From Verrucomicrobiaceae bacterium (GTDB taxonomy: Bacteria > Verrucomicrobiota > Verrucomicrobiia > Verrucomicrobiales > Verrucomicrobiaceae): DNA of 32,130 bases. The notes below the pieces were generated by a model that saw nothing but the letters and a program-made list of their open reading frames with translations, searched no databases and had not been told where the DNA came from. The stretch covers positions 1-32,130 of the forward strand of contig CANNQP010000041.1 in NCBI GenBank assembly GCA_947507875.1. The letters run 5' to 3'. The position numbers and the translations under genes are program-made. Every line of letters begins with the position of its first letter. Position 1 is the stretch's first letter. Positions 16,302 to 25,400 of the stretch are shown here, in pieces.

Positions 16302-17165
16302 ATGCAGAGCATTTCAATCATCGACTCCCACACAGGTGGTGAACCCACTCGTGTGGTTGTGAGTGGGATCAAGGATGTGGATCTTGAAACCTATCGGCGT
16401 GCTATCATTGGAGAGCCCCGAGGTCACAACGTCATTGTGGGTGCGTTGCTCGTGGAGCCAAAGGATAGCCGTTGTGTCACGGGTGTGATTTTCTTCAACA
16501 ATGTCGGTCTGCTCGGCATGTGTGGACATGGCATGATCGGCGTCATCACGACCTTGAAGTTCTTAGGGCGTATCTCGGTTGGTGAACATCGGGTCGAGAC
16601 GCCCGTGGGCGTTGTTACGGCGGTTCTGCATGAAGATGGCCATGTCAGCATTCGCAACGTGCGTTCTTTTCGCATCGCGAAGGCTGTCAAGGCAGGTGCA
16701 GTGACGGGCGACATCGCTTGGGGCGGGAACTGGTTTTTTTTGGTATCAGACCATGGATTCGATCTCACACCGGAAAGTATTCCGCTCTTGATGCAGGCCA
16801 GTCTCTCCATGCGTGCGGATGTTCATGCGGCAGGTTATCCTCAAGTCGATCACGTCGAGCTGTTTGCTCCGCCCAAGCATGAGATCAACCAAAGTCGAAA
16901 CTTTGTCATGTGCCCAGGCGGTGAGTATGATCGTTCGCCTTGCGGGACTGGAACGAGTGCCAAGCTCGCTTGCCTGGCTGCAGATGGTAAGCTGGCGCCT
17001 GGCGAGACTTGGCGACAGGAGAGCATTCTTGGCACTGTCTTTGAAGGAAGCTACGAAGCTGATCAAAGCGGAATCATTCCGACCATCAAAGGACAAGCCT
17101 TCATCACGGCCGAATCGACCTTATGGCTTGATCCGGCAGATCCCTTCCAATTCGGTATTTCATGA
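16302..17165 (+). CDS. Proline racemase family, probable 4-hydroxyproline 2-epimerase
   Basis: Cytoplasmic cofactor-free epimerase of the proline racemase family, 287 residues against about 310-335 for characterised members. Both catalytic cysteines are present: C74 in GMCGHG and C214 in SPCGTGTS. It therefore belongs with racemases/epimerases rather than the 3-hydroxyproline dehydratases, which lack one of them. The opening IDSHTGGEPTRVV and the FFNNVG motif are typical. Hydroxyproline epimerase converts trans-4-hydroxy-L-proline to the cis-D form, the entry to its breakdown. Its stop overlaps the start of the S9 peptidase gene (ATGA at 17162-17165), so peptide cleavage and epimerisation are coupled. 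No hydroxyproline oxidase or dehydratase/deaminase lies beside it. Proline itself as substrate cannot be excluded. Confidence 0.87.
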   Translation: MQSISIIDSHTGGEPTRVVVSGIKDVDLETYRRAIIGEPRGHNVIVGALLVEPKDSRCVTGVIFFNNVGLLGMCGHGMIGVITTLKFLGRISVGEHRVETPVGVVTAVLHEDGHVSIRNVRSFRIAKAVKAGAVTGDIAWGGNWFFLVSDHGFDLTPESIPLLMQASLSMRADVHAAGYPQVDHVELFAPPKHEINQSRNFVMCPGGEYDRSPCGTGTSAKLACLAADGKLAPGETWRQESILGTVFEGSYEADQSGIIPTIKGQAFITAESTLWLDPADPFQFGIS

Positions 17166-19348
17166 AATCACTGCTCATCTTAGCATTTGGCCTTTCCGCC
17201 TTTGCAGCCGATTATGAGGCAGCACTCAGCTTGCCTAAGCGCACGGAGAACAAGGTCTTTCGTGATCGTGTGCAGGCGCATTGGCTGCCAGATGGTCAAA
17301 AATTCTGGTATCGTGTGCCCCTCAAAAATGGTCAGTCGGAGTTCGTTTTGATTGACGCGAAGAACGGCAGCCGCAAGACAGCCATGAGCCTCCAAGAACT
17401 AGGGTTGCCGGAAAAGGAGGTCGCGAAGACCTCGAGCTTGAAAATTGAACTCCGTCCCACGCGGCACACCGGTGAATCATCCGCGCTGAAATTGATTAAC
17501 CAATGTAAAGAAGATGTGGAGCTTTACTGGATCAACCAAGAGGGTGGTCACGTTCGCTACGGCAGCGTTCGTGCAGCCACGGAACGTGAGCAGCATACCT
17601 TCGAAGGTCATGTGTGGCTCATCACCAGCCGCACGGGTGAGCATCTCGCCGTCGTGGAGGGCGCATCACAGCCACAGACCTTGATCATTGACGGAAAAGG
17701 TATCTCGAAGATCAAAGCCGAGGCGGCTAGGAAGCTGGAGCGAGGTTTCCGCTCGCCCGATGGCTCATGTGTCATCTTCACGGAGGCGGATAAGGTGGAG
17801 CCCCGGAAAGTGACGATCGTCGAATCAACACCGAATGATAGCGTGCAACCGAAGTTAAAGGTCATCGACTACATCAAGCCAGGGGATCCGCTGCCCAAAC
17901 CGCAGTGGGTGATCGAGAAAAGCGATGGAACAAAGCTCCGCGTGGCACGCGACCTTTACGAGAACCCATTCACCGAAAGCGGCGAACTGGATGCCGTATG
18001 GGCACCGGATAGCAGCGAGTTTTACTTCAACTACAATCAGCGTGGTCACCAGCTCTACCGCATCCTCGCGGTGAATGCCAAGACGGGGGCGGTGCGTGTC
18101 GTCGTCGAGGAAACTTCAAAAACTTTCATTCACTATTCCGGCAAAACTTGGCGGCATTGGCTGCATGGTAGCCGTGAACTGATCTGGATGAGTGAGCGCG
18201 ATGGCTGGTGCCACCTTTACCTGTATGATGTGAACCAAGGTGCGCCAAAGCTACAAATCACCAAGGGCGCTTGGCCGGTGCGTGAAGTCTTGTTCGTGGA
18301 TGAGGCGAACCGACAGCTCTGGTTCCTCGCCAGTGGTTTGCGTAAGATGGAGGATCCCTATCACCTGCATCTCTGTCGGGTGAATTTCGACGGAACAGGC
18401 TTTCGGCAGATGACGGATGGAGATGGCAATCATCGCATTGAGTTTTCGCCGAACCGAGAGTTTTTCATGGATGCATGGTCTCGTGCAGATTTGCCACCAG
18501 TCACCGAGCTCCGCCGAAGTCTAGATGGCAATCGAGTGTGTTGGTTGGAAAAGGCAGAGATTGATTCTCTGGTCGCAACGGGTTGGACCCTGCCCGAGCG
18601 CTTCGTGGCCAAGGGCCGGGATGGCAAAACGGACATCCATGGAGTGATCATCAAGCCTTCCAATTTCGATTCTGCGAAGAGCTATCCTGTGGTTGAAAAC
18701 ATTTATGCTGGTCCCCACGGTTCTTTTGCACCCAAAGACTTTGGCCGTTTGATCGGACATCATGTCCTAGCCGAACTTGGCTTTATTGTTGTGCAAATGG
18801 ATGGCATGGGCACGAATCATCGTGGCAAGGCCTTTCATGATGTGTGCTGGAAAAACCTGAAGGACTCTGGTTTTCCTGATCGAAAAATCTGGATCAAGGA
18901 AGCGGCCAAAACACGCCCTTGGATGGATTTGAATCGCGTGGGTATTTACGGCGGCAGCGCGGGGGGGCAGAGCGCGATGCGTGCGTTGCTGGATCATCAT
19001 GATTTTTACAAAGTCGCAGTCGCGGACTGCGGGTGCCATGACAATCGCATGGATAAAATTTGGTGGAACGAGCAATGGATGGGCTGGCCGGTGGATGAAT
19101 CCTATCTCCAAAGCTCGAACAAAGAAGATGCATCTAAACTACGAGGCCATTTGCTGCTCATCGTTGGTGAAATGGACACAAATGTTGATCCTGCAAGCAC
19201 CGCCCAGGTCGTGGCTGCGCTGCAAAAGGCAGGGAAGACCTTCGACTTCATGCCCATCGCAGGTACTGGCCATGGGGCAGCAGAAACGCCCTACGGCTCG
19301 CGTTTGCGTATGGAATTTCTCGTCCGACACCTTAAGCCCTCACCATAA
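17162..19348 (+). CDS. Exported dipeptidyl-peptidase IV-like S9 serine peptidase
   Basis: A 728-residue protein with a signal peptide (1-15, ending AFAAD), so periplasmic or secreted. The N-terminal two thirds form a DPP IV-type beta-propeller (for example AVWAPDSSEFYFNYNQRGHQLYRI and WMSERDGWCHLYLYD). The C-terminal alpha/beta-hydrolase domain carries the triad: Ser599 in YGGSAGGQ, Asp672 in VGEMDTNVDP and His704 in GTGHGAAE. The family cleaves after proline or alanine near peptide N-termini. The ATG overlaps the stop of the hydroxyproline epimerase gene, a context that points to degradation of proline/hydroxyproline-rich peptides such as collagen fragments or plant and algal extensins. The prolyl-tripeptidyl or acylaminoacyl type is an alternative specificity. 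Confidence 0.9.
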   Translation: MKSLLILAFGLSAFAADYEAALSLPKRTENKVFRDRVQAHWLPDGQKFWYRVPLKNGQSEFVLIDAKNGSRKTAMSLQELGLPEKEVAKTSSLKIELRPTRHTGESSALKLINQCKEDVELYWINQEGGHVRYGSVRAATEREQHTFEGHVWLITSRTGEHLAVVEGASQPQTLIIDGKGISKIKAEAARKLERGFRSPDGSCVIFTEADKVEPRKVTIVESTPNDSVQPKLKVIDYIKPGDPLPKPQWVIEKSDGTKLRVARDLYENPFTESGELDAVWAPDSSEFYFNYNQRGHQLYRILAVNAKTGAVRVVVEETSKTFIHYSGKTWRHWLHGSRELIWMSERDGWCHLYLYDVNQGAPKLQITKGAWPVREVLFVDEANRQLWFLASGLRKMEDPYHLHLCRVNFDGTGFRQMTDGDGNHRIEFSPNREFFMDAWSRADLPPVTELRRSLDGNRVCWLEKAEIDSLVATGWTLPERFVAKGRDGKTDIHGVIIKPSNFDSAKSYPVVENIYAGPHGSFAPKDFGRLIGHHVLAELGFIVVQMDGMGTNHRGKAFHDVCWKNLKDSGFPDRKIWIKEAAKTRPWMDLNRVGIYGGSAGGQSAMRALLDHHDFYKVAVADCGCHDNRMDKIWWNEQWMGWPVDESYLQSSNKEDASKLRGHLLLIVGEMDTNVDPASTAQVVAALQKAGKTFDFMPIAGTGHGAAETPYGSRLRMEFLVRHLKPSP

Positions 19349-19520
19349 GGCAATTTACCTTCTTCAGTCACCAGTCGATCATGAAACGGAATGTGCTCCA
19401 GTGAGTTCGCTCGCGCCGATAGCGCGATTCTTGCAGCATCCAGGGTTTGCCTGAAGGTTCATCCGGAATCTGGTCTCTGATGTCGAGATCCTTGCTGACG
19501 CGACGTAGTGTTATCGTTCA

Positions 19521-20036
19521 ATGCTTTTGCCTGAGTTCATTACTGCCACCTTGCTCGCCGAACGATTGCCGCTCACTGCCTTTTTTGCTAGCGTGACGCG
19601 GGATTTTCATCTGGCGGAGGATGTGTTTCAAGAGGTGTGCGTAAAAGCTGTGGCACGAGCGGATCTCTTTGAGACAAAAGCACATCTCATGAACTGGGCG
19701 CGGCTCACAGGAAAAAATCGGGCTATCGACATCCTGCGTGCGCGAGATGGCCGTTGCATCGCACTCAGCGATGAAATGCTGGCTTTGCTTGCCGAGGAGT
19801 GGCCTGACCAATCGAAGATACATGCGATGCAGGAGGCGCTAGACCAATGCATCATGCAGATGACAGCGAATAACCGTGAGCTACTGCGTCTTCGTTACTT
19901 TGAACGTCGCAATTGCAACGATGTGGCCGCGATCATGGGCCGCAAGATTGAAACGGTTTATCAAGCGCTTGCTCGCCTGCATAAGGCGCTAGGCGAATGC
20001 ATTCGCACCCGACTCCTAAGCCAATCCACTTCATGA
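19521..20036 (+). CDS. ECF-type RNA polymerase sigma factor (cassette 1)
   Basis: A 171-residue sigma-70-family factor with only regions 2 and 4. Region 2 covers about 20-80 (HLAEDVFQEVCVKAV, then MNWARLTGKNRAIDILRAR). Region 4 covers about 110-165 (LRLRYFERRNCNDVAAIMGRKIETVYQALARLHKALGECI, a clear helix-turn-helix). It resembles the sigma group common in Planctomycetes and Verrucomicrobia that is encoded with membrane anti-sigma proteins. Its stop codon overlaps the start of the anti-sigma gene (ATGA at 20033-20036), as expected for a sigma/anti-sigma pair made in fixed ratio. The 172 bp gap upstream must hold its promoter; I see no confident motif there and no Shine-Dalgarno site. Likely targets are the DUF1552 and DUF1592 genes downstream. 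Confidence 0.88.
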   Translation: MLLPEFITATLLAERLPLTAFFASVTRDFHLAEDVFQEVCVKAVARADLFETKAHLMNWARLTGKNRAIDILRARDGRCIALSDEMLALLAEEWPDQSKIHAMQEALDQCIMQMTANNRELLRLRYFERRNCNDVAAIMGRKIETVYQALARLHKALGECIRTRLLSQSTS

Positions 20037-20965
20037 ACGATAGCCATTTTGTCCACATGCTCTTGCGTTTGCAGGAAGGATTGCTCCTGCCCGATGAAGT
20101 CGTTGAGCTTGAAGCGGCGATGCGCGTGGATCCTGCGAAACGCCAGCTGTTTGCTGATACGCAAATTCGCTCAATGGCACTGCATGATCATTTTCGTCAG
20201 GAGGCGTTCAGGGGCGGATCTTCTCTGCCCGTCAAGATCACTAGCATGACCCGACCTGTCATGGCGATGGCCGCCGGGCTGCTGATCGGCCTTTTCAGCG
20301 CGTCCATAGTCTGGGCCATCTCCTCGCCCAAGGCGACCACGGAACGGCTAGCGTCTTTAAGAGATGGTAGTTTTGAAAAGACATTTGTTGGGCGCGGCTT
20401 TCCTCGTCAAACGGGTGTTTGGAGTGGAGATGAGGCAAGCATGGTCGAGCGAGGCGCTAGCGATGGGCGTCGTGTTTTGCGTTTTCTGAGCCCCGGGGCA
20501 GATGAGGCAGATCCTGCTGGCCGCGCTATCTCGTGTGATGTTTTTCAGATTGTGGACCTGCGCCCATGGCGGGCTGGCTTGGCTTCTGGGCAAGAAGCTG
20601 TGTTGGAGTTGAGCGCTCGTTTTCAGGATGGCAGGCCGTCCAATACAAAACCGTCAGTCACTTTCACTGCGCAGATTTTTTTGTTTCGTGGTGATCCGGA
20701 GGGTATGCATGCGAAATGGCCCTTGCCCGTCTCCGAAGCAATTGCGAGTGCTGCCTCACTGCAAACGACACTAGGAGGTGATGCAGGAAGCTGGCTACAA
20801 GGCGCAACACGTGTGTTCATGCCCTCTGAGGCCGGTTTTGCTGTCATCCAGCTTGCTGCCCGTCCTAACCTCCGTCCAGCAGCGCTCGACTCACTTTATG
20901 CGGATGATGTGCGTCTTACCTTGAAGACACAGCCTTCTTTGCCCGTTCGTTTAGCCAAGCGATAA
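20033..20965 (+). CDS. Membrane anti-sigma protein with galactose-binding-like outer domain (cassette 1)
   Basis: A 310-residue protein read from the ATG at 20033 (the frame is open from 19997, but the ATGA overlap with the sigma gene sets the start). The N-terminal part (about 1-60, LLRLQEGLLLPDEVVELEAAMRVD) resembles the anti-sigma domain of the FecR-LamG protein of cassette 2. One membrane span lies at about 78-100 (AAGLLIGLFSASIVWAI). The outer part begins LRDGSFE and continues through GVWSGDEASMVERGASDGRRVLRF to YADDVRLTL, a layout like carbohydrate-binding or galactose-binding beta-sandwiches. No FecR domain is visible. It probably holds the sigma factor at the membrane until an outside signal, perhaps a glycan, is sensed. 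The function is inferred from position and layout. Confidence 0.65.
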   Translation: MNDSHFVHMLLRLQEGLLLPDEVVELEAAMRVDPAKRQLFADTQIRSMALHDHFRQEAFRGGSSLPVKITSMTRPVMAMAAGLLIGLFSASIVWAISSPKATTERLASLRDGSFEKTFVGRGFPRQTGVWSGDEASMVERGASDGRRVLRFLSPGADEADPAGRAISCDVFQIVDLRPWRAGLASGQEAVLELSARFQDGRPSNTKPSVTFTAQIFLFRGDPEGMHAKWPLPVSEAIASAASLQTTLGGDAGSWLQGATRVFMPSEAGFAVIQLAARPNLRPAALDSLYADDVRLTLKTQPSLPVRLAKR

Positions 20966-21010
20966 CAGACAGGAAAAATCTACCCTTTGGTTAACCCATT
21001 TTAGCTCATC

Positions 21011-22285
21011 ATGCCAAACCGCCGTCATTTCCTCCGAAGCGCCTCCGCGTTGATCACTTTGCCCGCACTGGAGTCGATGGGGTTCAAAGCCTTCGCGGCT
21101 CCCCAAAGGGCCGCACCGCCTAAACGTCTTGTTTTTCTGGGCTTTGGATGGGGCGTGACGAATGAGACATGGTTTCCAGATGTGAAAAAGACCGGCGCGG
21201 CGTGGGAGTTGTCGGAGGGCTTGAACCCCCTCGCGCGGCATCAGAAGGACATCACGGTGGTGCAGGGTTGCTCGAACAAGTTTGCCAATGAGGCGCACTG
21301 GGGCAGCACGTTCTGGCTCACGGGTGCCAATCGTTATGCGGAACCGGGGCAAAGTTTTCACAACAGCATCAGTGCCGATCAGGTGGCAGCGGCGCAATTG
21401 GGGCAAGAAACGCGTTACGCCTCCATTCAGTTGAGCACAGCGGATGCGCAGAATTCAGGCCACGGGCCAGGTTTGTCGCTGGCGTGGGACCTTCGCGGTA
21501 AACCCGTTTCAGGCCTCGAAAATCCCGTCGCGGCGTATCATCGGCTCTTTTCGAATGAAACGACGCCGCTCAGCGAGCGTCAGGCGATGCTCGCGCAGAA
21601 GCGCAGCGTGCTTGATGCGGTGCTGGAGGATGCGAAACGTGTTCAGAACGACCTTACGAAGACTGACATCGACAAACTGGACGAATACTTTCAAAGCATT
21701 CGCGATATCGAGTTGAGGCTCGGCAAGGACGAGCAATGGCTAAGCGTGGCGAAGGCCAAACCGCCTGTTGCGGAGCCGAAGCCAGGTCTCGCGGGTAAAG
21801 ATGAGATTGAGGTGATGTATGACCTGATCATCGCTGCTCTGCAGACGGACAGCACGCGTGTGCTGACCTATCGGCAGCCCGTGGGCACCTTGCTGCAGAG
21901 CCTCGGCACGAAAATTGCCCCACATGACATGAGCCATTACTCGCCCGGCGATCGCATGGCGGCCTCGCAGAAGCGTGATGCGACGCAGAGCCATCTGCTT
22001 GCAGGACTTCTTGATAAGCTGAAGGCCACGAAGGAAGCCGATGGCACGAGTTTGTTCGATCACGTCGCGCTCGCTTACGGCAGCAACATCCGCACGATCC
22101 ACTACCTTGATAACTGCCCCACACTTCTCACTGGCGGTGGTGCAAAGCTGAAGCTTGGTCATCACCTCGTGCTGCCCAAAGACACACCGCTCTGCAATGT
22201 ATGGCTGACCCTGCTCCATGGACTCGGTATCGAAGCGAATCGTCATGGAGATAGCACGGGCGTAGTGAAGGAACTTCAAGCCTGA
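21011..22285 (+). CDS. DUF1552 protein with twin-arginine-like leader
   Basis: A 424-residue protein of the DUF1552 family, which is related to DUF1501 and is found almost only in the PVC group and myxobacteria. The N-terminus has a twin-arginine-like signal, RRHFLRSASALITLPALES, at residues 4-22, so it is probably exported folded. Family motifs include VFLGFGWGVTNETWFP, ANEAHWGSTFWLTGA, IQLSTADAQNSGHGPGLS and the C-terminal LLTGGGAKLKLGHHL. No enzymatic activity is established for the family. It sits 45 bp after the anti-sigma gene and about 95 bp before the DUF1592-type cytochrome gene, its regular partner. In most genomes I recall, the cytochrome gene comes first, so the order here appears reversed. 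Confidence 0.9.
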   Translation: MPNRRHFLRSASALITLPALESMGFKAFAAPQRAAPPKRLVFLGFGWGVTNETWFPDVKKTGAAWELSEGLNPLARHQKDITVVQGCSNKFANEAHWGSTFWLTGANRYAEPGQSFHNSISADQVAAAQLGQETRYASIQLSTADAQNSGHGPGLSLAWDLRGKPVSGLENPVAAYHRLFSNETTPLSERQAMLAQKRSVLDAVLEDAKRVQNDLTKTDIDKLDEYFQSIRDIELRLGKDEQWLSVAKAKPPVAEPKPGLAGKDEIEVMYDLIIAALQTDSTRVLTYRQPVGTLLQSLGTKIAPHDMSHYSPGDRMAASQKRDATQSHLLAGLLDKLKATKEADGTSLFDHVALAYGSNIRTIHYLDNCPTLLTGGGAKLKLGHHLVLPKDTPLCNVWLTLLHGLGIEANRHGDSTGVVKELQA

Positions 22286-22307
22286 TCAACACGAGGGGGA
22301 ATGGAGT

Positions 22308-22404
22308 GATGGAGTCGTAGAGTGTTGCGCTCCTGGCCCACCATTGACACCTCCCCCGCATCCATTTTGCCCGTTTGCCCATGGCATTACTCCACTACTC
22401 CATC
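22308..22404. repeat. Inverted pair of GATGGAGT-type repeat arms around the DUF1592 gene start
   Basis: GATGGAGTCGTAGAGT at 22308-22323 is the reverse complement, 14 of 16 bases, of ACTCCACTACTCCATC at 22389-22404. The left arm is intergenic; the right arm is the start of the DUF1592 coding sequence and encodes part of its signal peptide. The arms enclose 65 bp that hold the start codon and no Shine-Dalgarno site. ATGGAGT/TCCATCATTCC repeats of this kind recur in many environmental bacterial genomes. Confidence 0.55.
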
Positions 22405-25400
22405 ATTCCAGTGCTGCTCGCTTCTGCCGCTTTCGCCGTGGACGCAACGCAGGCTACGCTGGACGCCAAACACCACGTCTTTTTCAAAGACAACTGCCTG
22501 AACTGCCACAACGCCGAGAAGCAGAAGGGGAAGGTGCGGCTGGATGATATCGCGTTCAGCGTGGACACGGTCGAAAAAGCCGATCTTTGGCAAAAGGTGC
22601 TGAACTCAATCAACTCGGGCGAAATGCCGCCGGAGGATGAAAAGCAGCCAGATGCGGCGGCGAAGACAAATTTCCTCGATGACCTCTCGCGCATGCTCGT
22701 GACGGCGCGGGCGGTGTTGAGCGATAGTGGCGGGAAGATCACGATGCGGCGGCTGAATCGGCGCGAATACAAGAACACGATCCGCGATCTGCTCGGCGTG
22801 GATCTGCGTGTGAACGAGCTGCCTGCCGATGGTGGCGCGGGGACCTTCGACACGGTGGGTTCGTCGCTTTTCATGTCGAGCGACCAGTTTGAGCAATACC
22901 TCGCGCTGGGGCGGCAGGCGCTGGATGAGCACTTTGCTCGGTTCATCGCACCGCCGCCTGCGCGCGAACTCAAGGTTCACATCGAGGCTGAGAATAACAA
23001 AGAGCGCATCATCAAAGGTCTCCGCGAGCGGACCGAGGCACGCGAGCGTTATCTGAAATGGACGGCGACTGTCGAAGTCGCGGCGGCGAAGCCGGACAAC
23101 GCGGCTCTTGTTGCGAAGATCCGCCAGGAGAAGCCCAACGACACGAATGCACTGCACAGCCAGTGGGAGAGCCTTAAGTCGGCACCATCGCCTGCCAATT
23201 ATGGTTTCACGGACGCAGTTCATGCTGAGCAAATGGGCCGACGTGATTGGAATCACTTCGTGCCGCATCATCGCGCGTATGTGGATCACCCGCTGACCAA
23301 GACCGGCACCTTTTTGACCATTGATGATGCCTATGTAAACAATAGGCAGATCTTTCAAATTCCATCGGATTGGCCCGCCGGAGACTATGTCGTGCGAATC
23401 CGCACTGGAGTCGCAAAGGGCATTCCGCGTGAACGCCGCTTCATGGAGTTTGGCCCGCAAGACCCCAGTGGCGTCTGTACGGTGATGAGCACGCATGAGA
23501 TCACCGGCACGCCGGATCATCCTCAGACGCTGGAGATCGTCATCAAGCTTTCCAAATCCAAGGTGCGACTCTTCATGCTGCGAGAGCGTGGTTCACACGA
23601 TTCCGACGCCTCTGCCAGCCGCCTTTTTGCTGAGGCGAAGCAGCGCAACGGTATCGGTCCCGAATTCGCTATCTGGATTGATTGGATTGAGGTGGCAAGC
23701 GCAAGTGCCCCCGTTTTATCCAAGATGATCAAAGAACGTCGCGAGGTTGAATTACACGCGAACGCGATGGTCGGCGGCACATACAAGGGTTACTACAAAG
23801 GTGGCTATGAAGCGGCAAAGAAGTTCATGCAGACCAAGCAGCCGCAGAAAGGCATCCCAGACGAGCAGGAGGCAAAGTTTCGCATTCGTGGCTTTGAGCA
23901 GCATGGGCCGACCTTTGCGCGCTACCTCAATGATCCGCTCACGAGGACAGGCTCCTACTTGACGATCTACAACGTCCACACCGAGGAGGTCATCACGTTG
24001 CCGCCAGATCAGCCTTCGGGCTGGCTGAAAACCAAGCATGCGACTGAGAAGGCCGAGCCAGGCGAATACAAGCTGCGCTTCCGCATCGGCGCGGTGAAGG
24101 GCACGCCGAAGGAGCGGCACTTTGTCGCACTCGGCACTCGCATGAAGCCGGAGGAACGCGAGGACTTTACTCTGATGCAGACCTTTCAAATCAGTGGCAC
24201 CACCGATATCCCTCAGGTCATCGAAGTTCCGGTGAGCATCACCGCGAACGGTCCCCGCACGTTTGTGCTGCGTGAGAAGCGCGATGTGAAGTTGGACCAC
24301 GAGCTTTTCACCACAGCGCAAAAGGAAACCGGTGTCGGGCCACCGCCCGCGCTTTGGATCGATTGGGTGGAATGGGAAGGGCCGTTCGCGTCGGCGAATG
24401 CTAAATCGAGCATCCTGCCCGTGCTACATGCTGGCGAGACGAAGGCACGCCAAGTGATAGAAACTTTCGCCAAACGTGCTTTTCGCGGCAAAACGCCTTC
24501 TGCAGCCTTTTTGAATAAACTGGTCGCCTTGCACGAATCGCGCCTGGCATCCGGTCAGAGCTTCGATGAGGCTATTCGCGAGCCTTTGAGCGTGATCCTG
24601 GCGTCGCCTGGTTTTTTATATCTTCAGGAAAATGGCTTGGACTCTGGATCAAGTGGAAAAGCTGAACCTGGGCTAAAGCACAAGCCGCTTTCTCAGCCTG
24701 AGGTCGCTGCGCGTCTATCTTATTTTCTGTGGAGTGCTCCGCCAGATGAACCACTGCTCAAAGCAGATCTCATGAAGCCCGAAGTCATCGCCCGCGAGGT
24801 GGATCGCATGATTGCCAGTCCGAAGGCGGACGAGTTTGTCAGTGGTTTCGTGCACCAGTGGCTTGGCATGGACCGGCTTGATTTCTTCCAGTTCGACACC
24901 AAGCAGTTCCGCGACTTCGACGAAAGCGCGAAGGCCGCTGCGCGTCGTGAGGTTTATGAAACTTTCGCGCATCTGCTGCGGCACAATGGTAGTCTCACCC
25001 GCCTACTCAGGAGCGACGAAATCCACGTCAACGGCCTGCTTGCTACCTACTACGGCATCGAAGGCATCAGCGGTGATGCGTTTCAAAAAGTGAAACTGCC
25101 CGCCGACTCCCCACGCGGTGGATTGCTCGGCATGGCGGCCATTCTCGCGATGGGCAGCAACGGCGAGCGCACCAGTCCCGTCGAACGTGGCGCCTGGGTG
25201 CTGCGCAAACTCCTTCACAACCCGCCACCACCTGCACCACCCAATGTCCCGCAGATTACGCGATTCGAAAACAAACTGCTCAACACCCGCGAGCGCTTGC
25301 TCGCTCATCAGGAGGAGCCGCAATGCCTCCAGTGCCATCGCAAGATCGACTTCATCGGCTTCGGTCTCGAAAACTTCAACGCCGCTGGCAAGTGGCGCAC

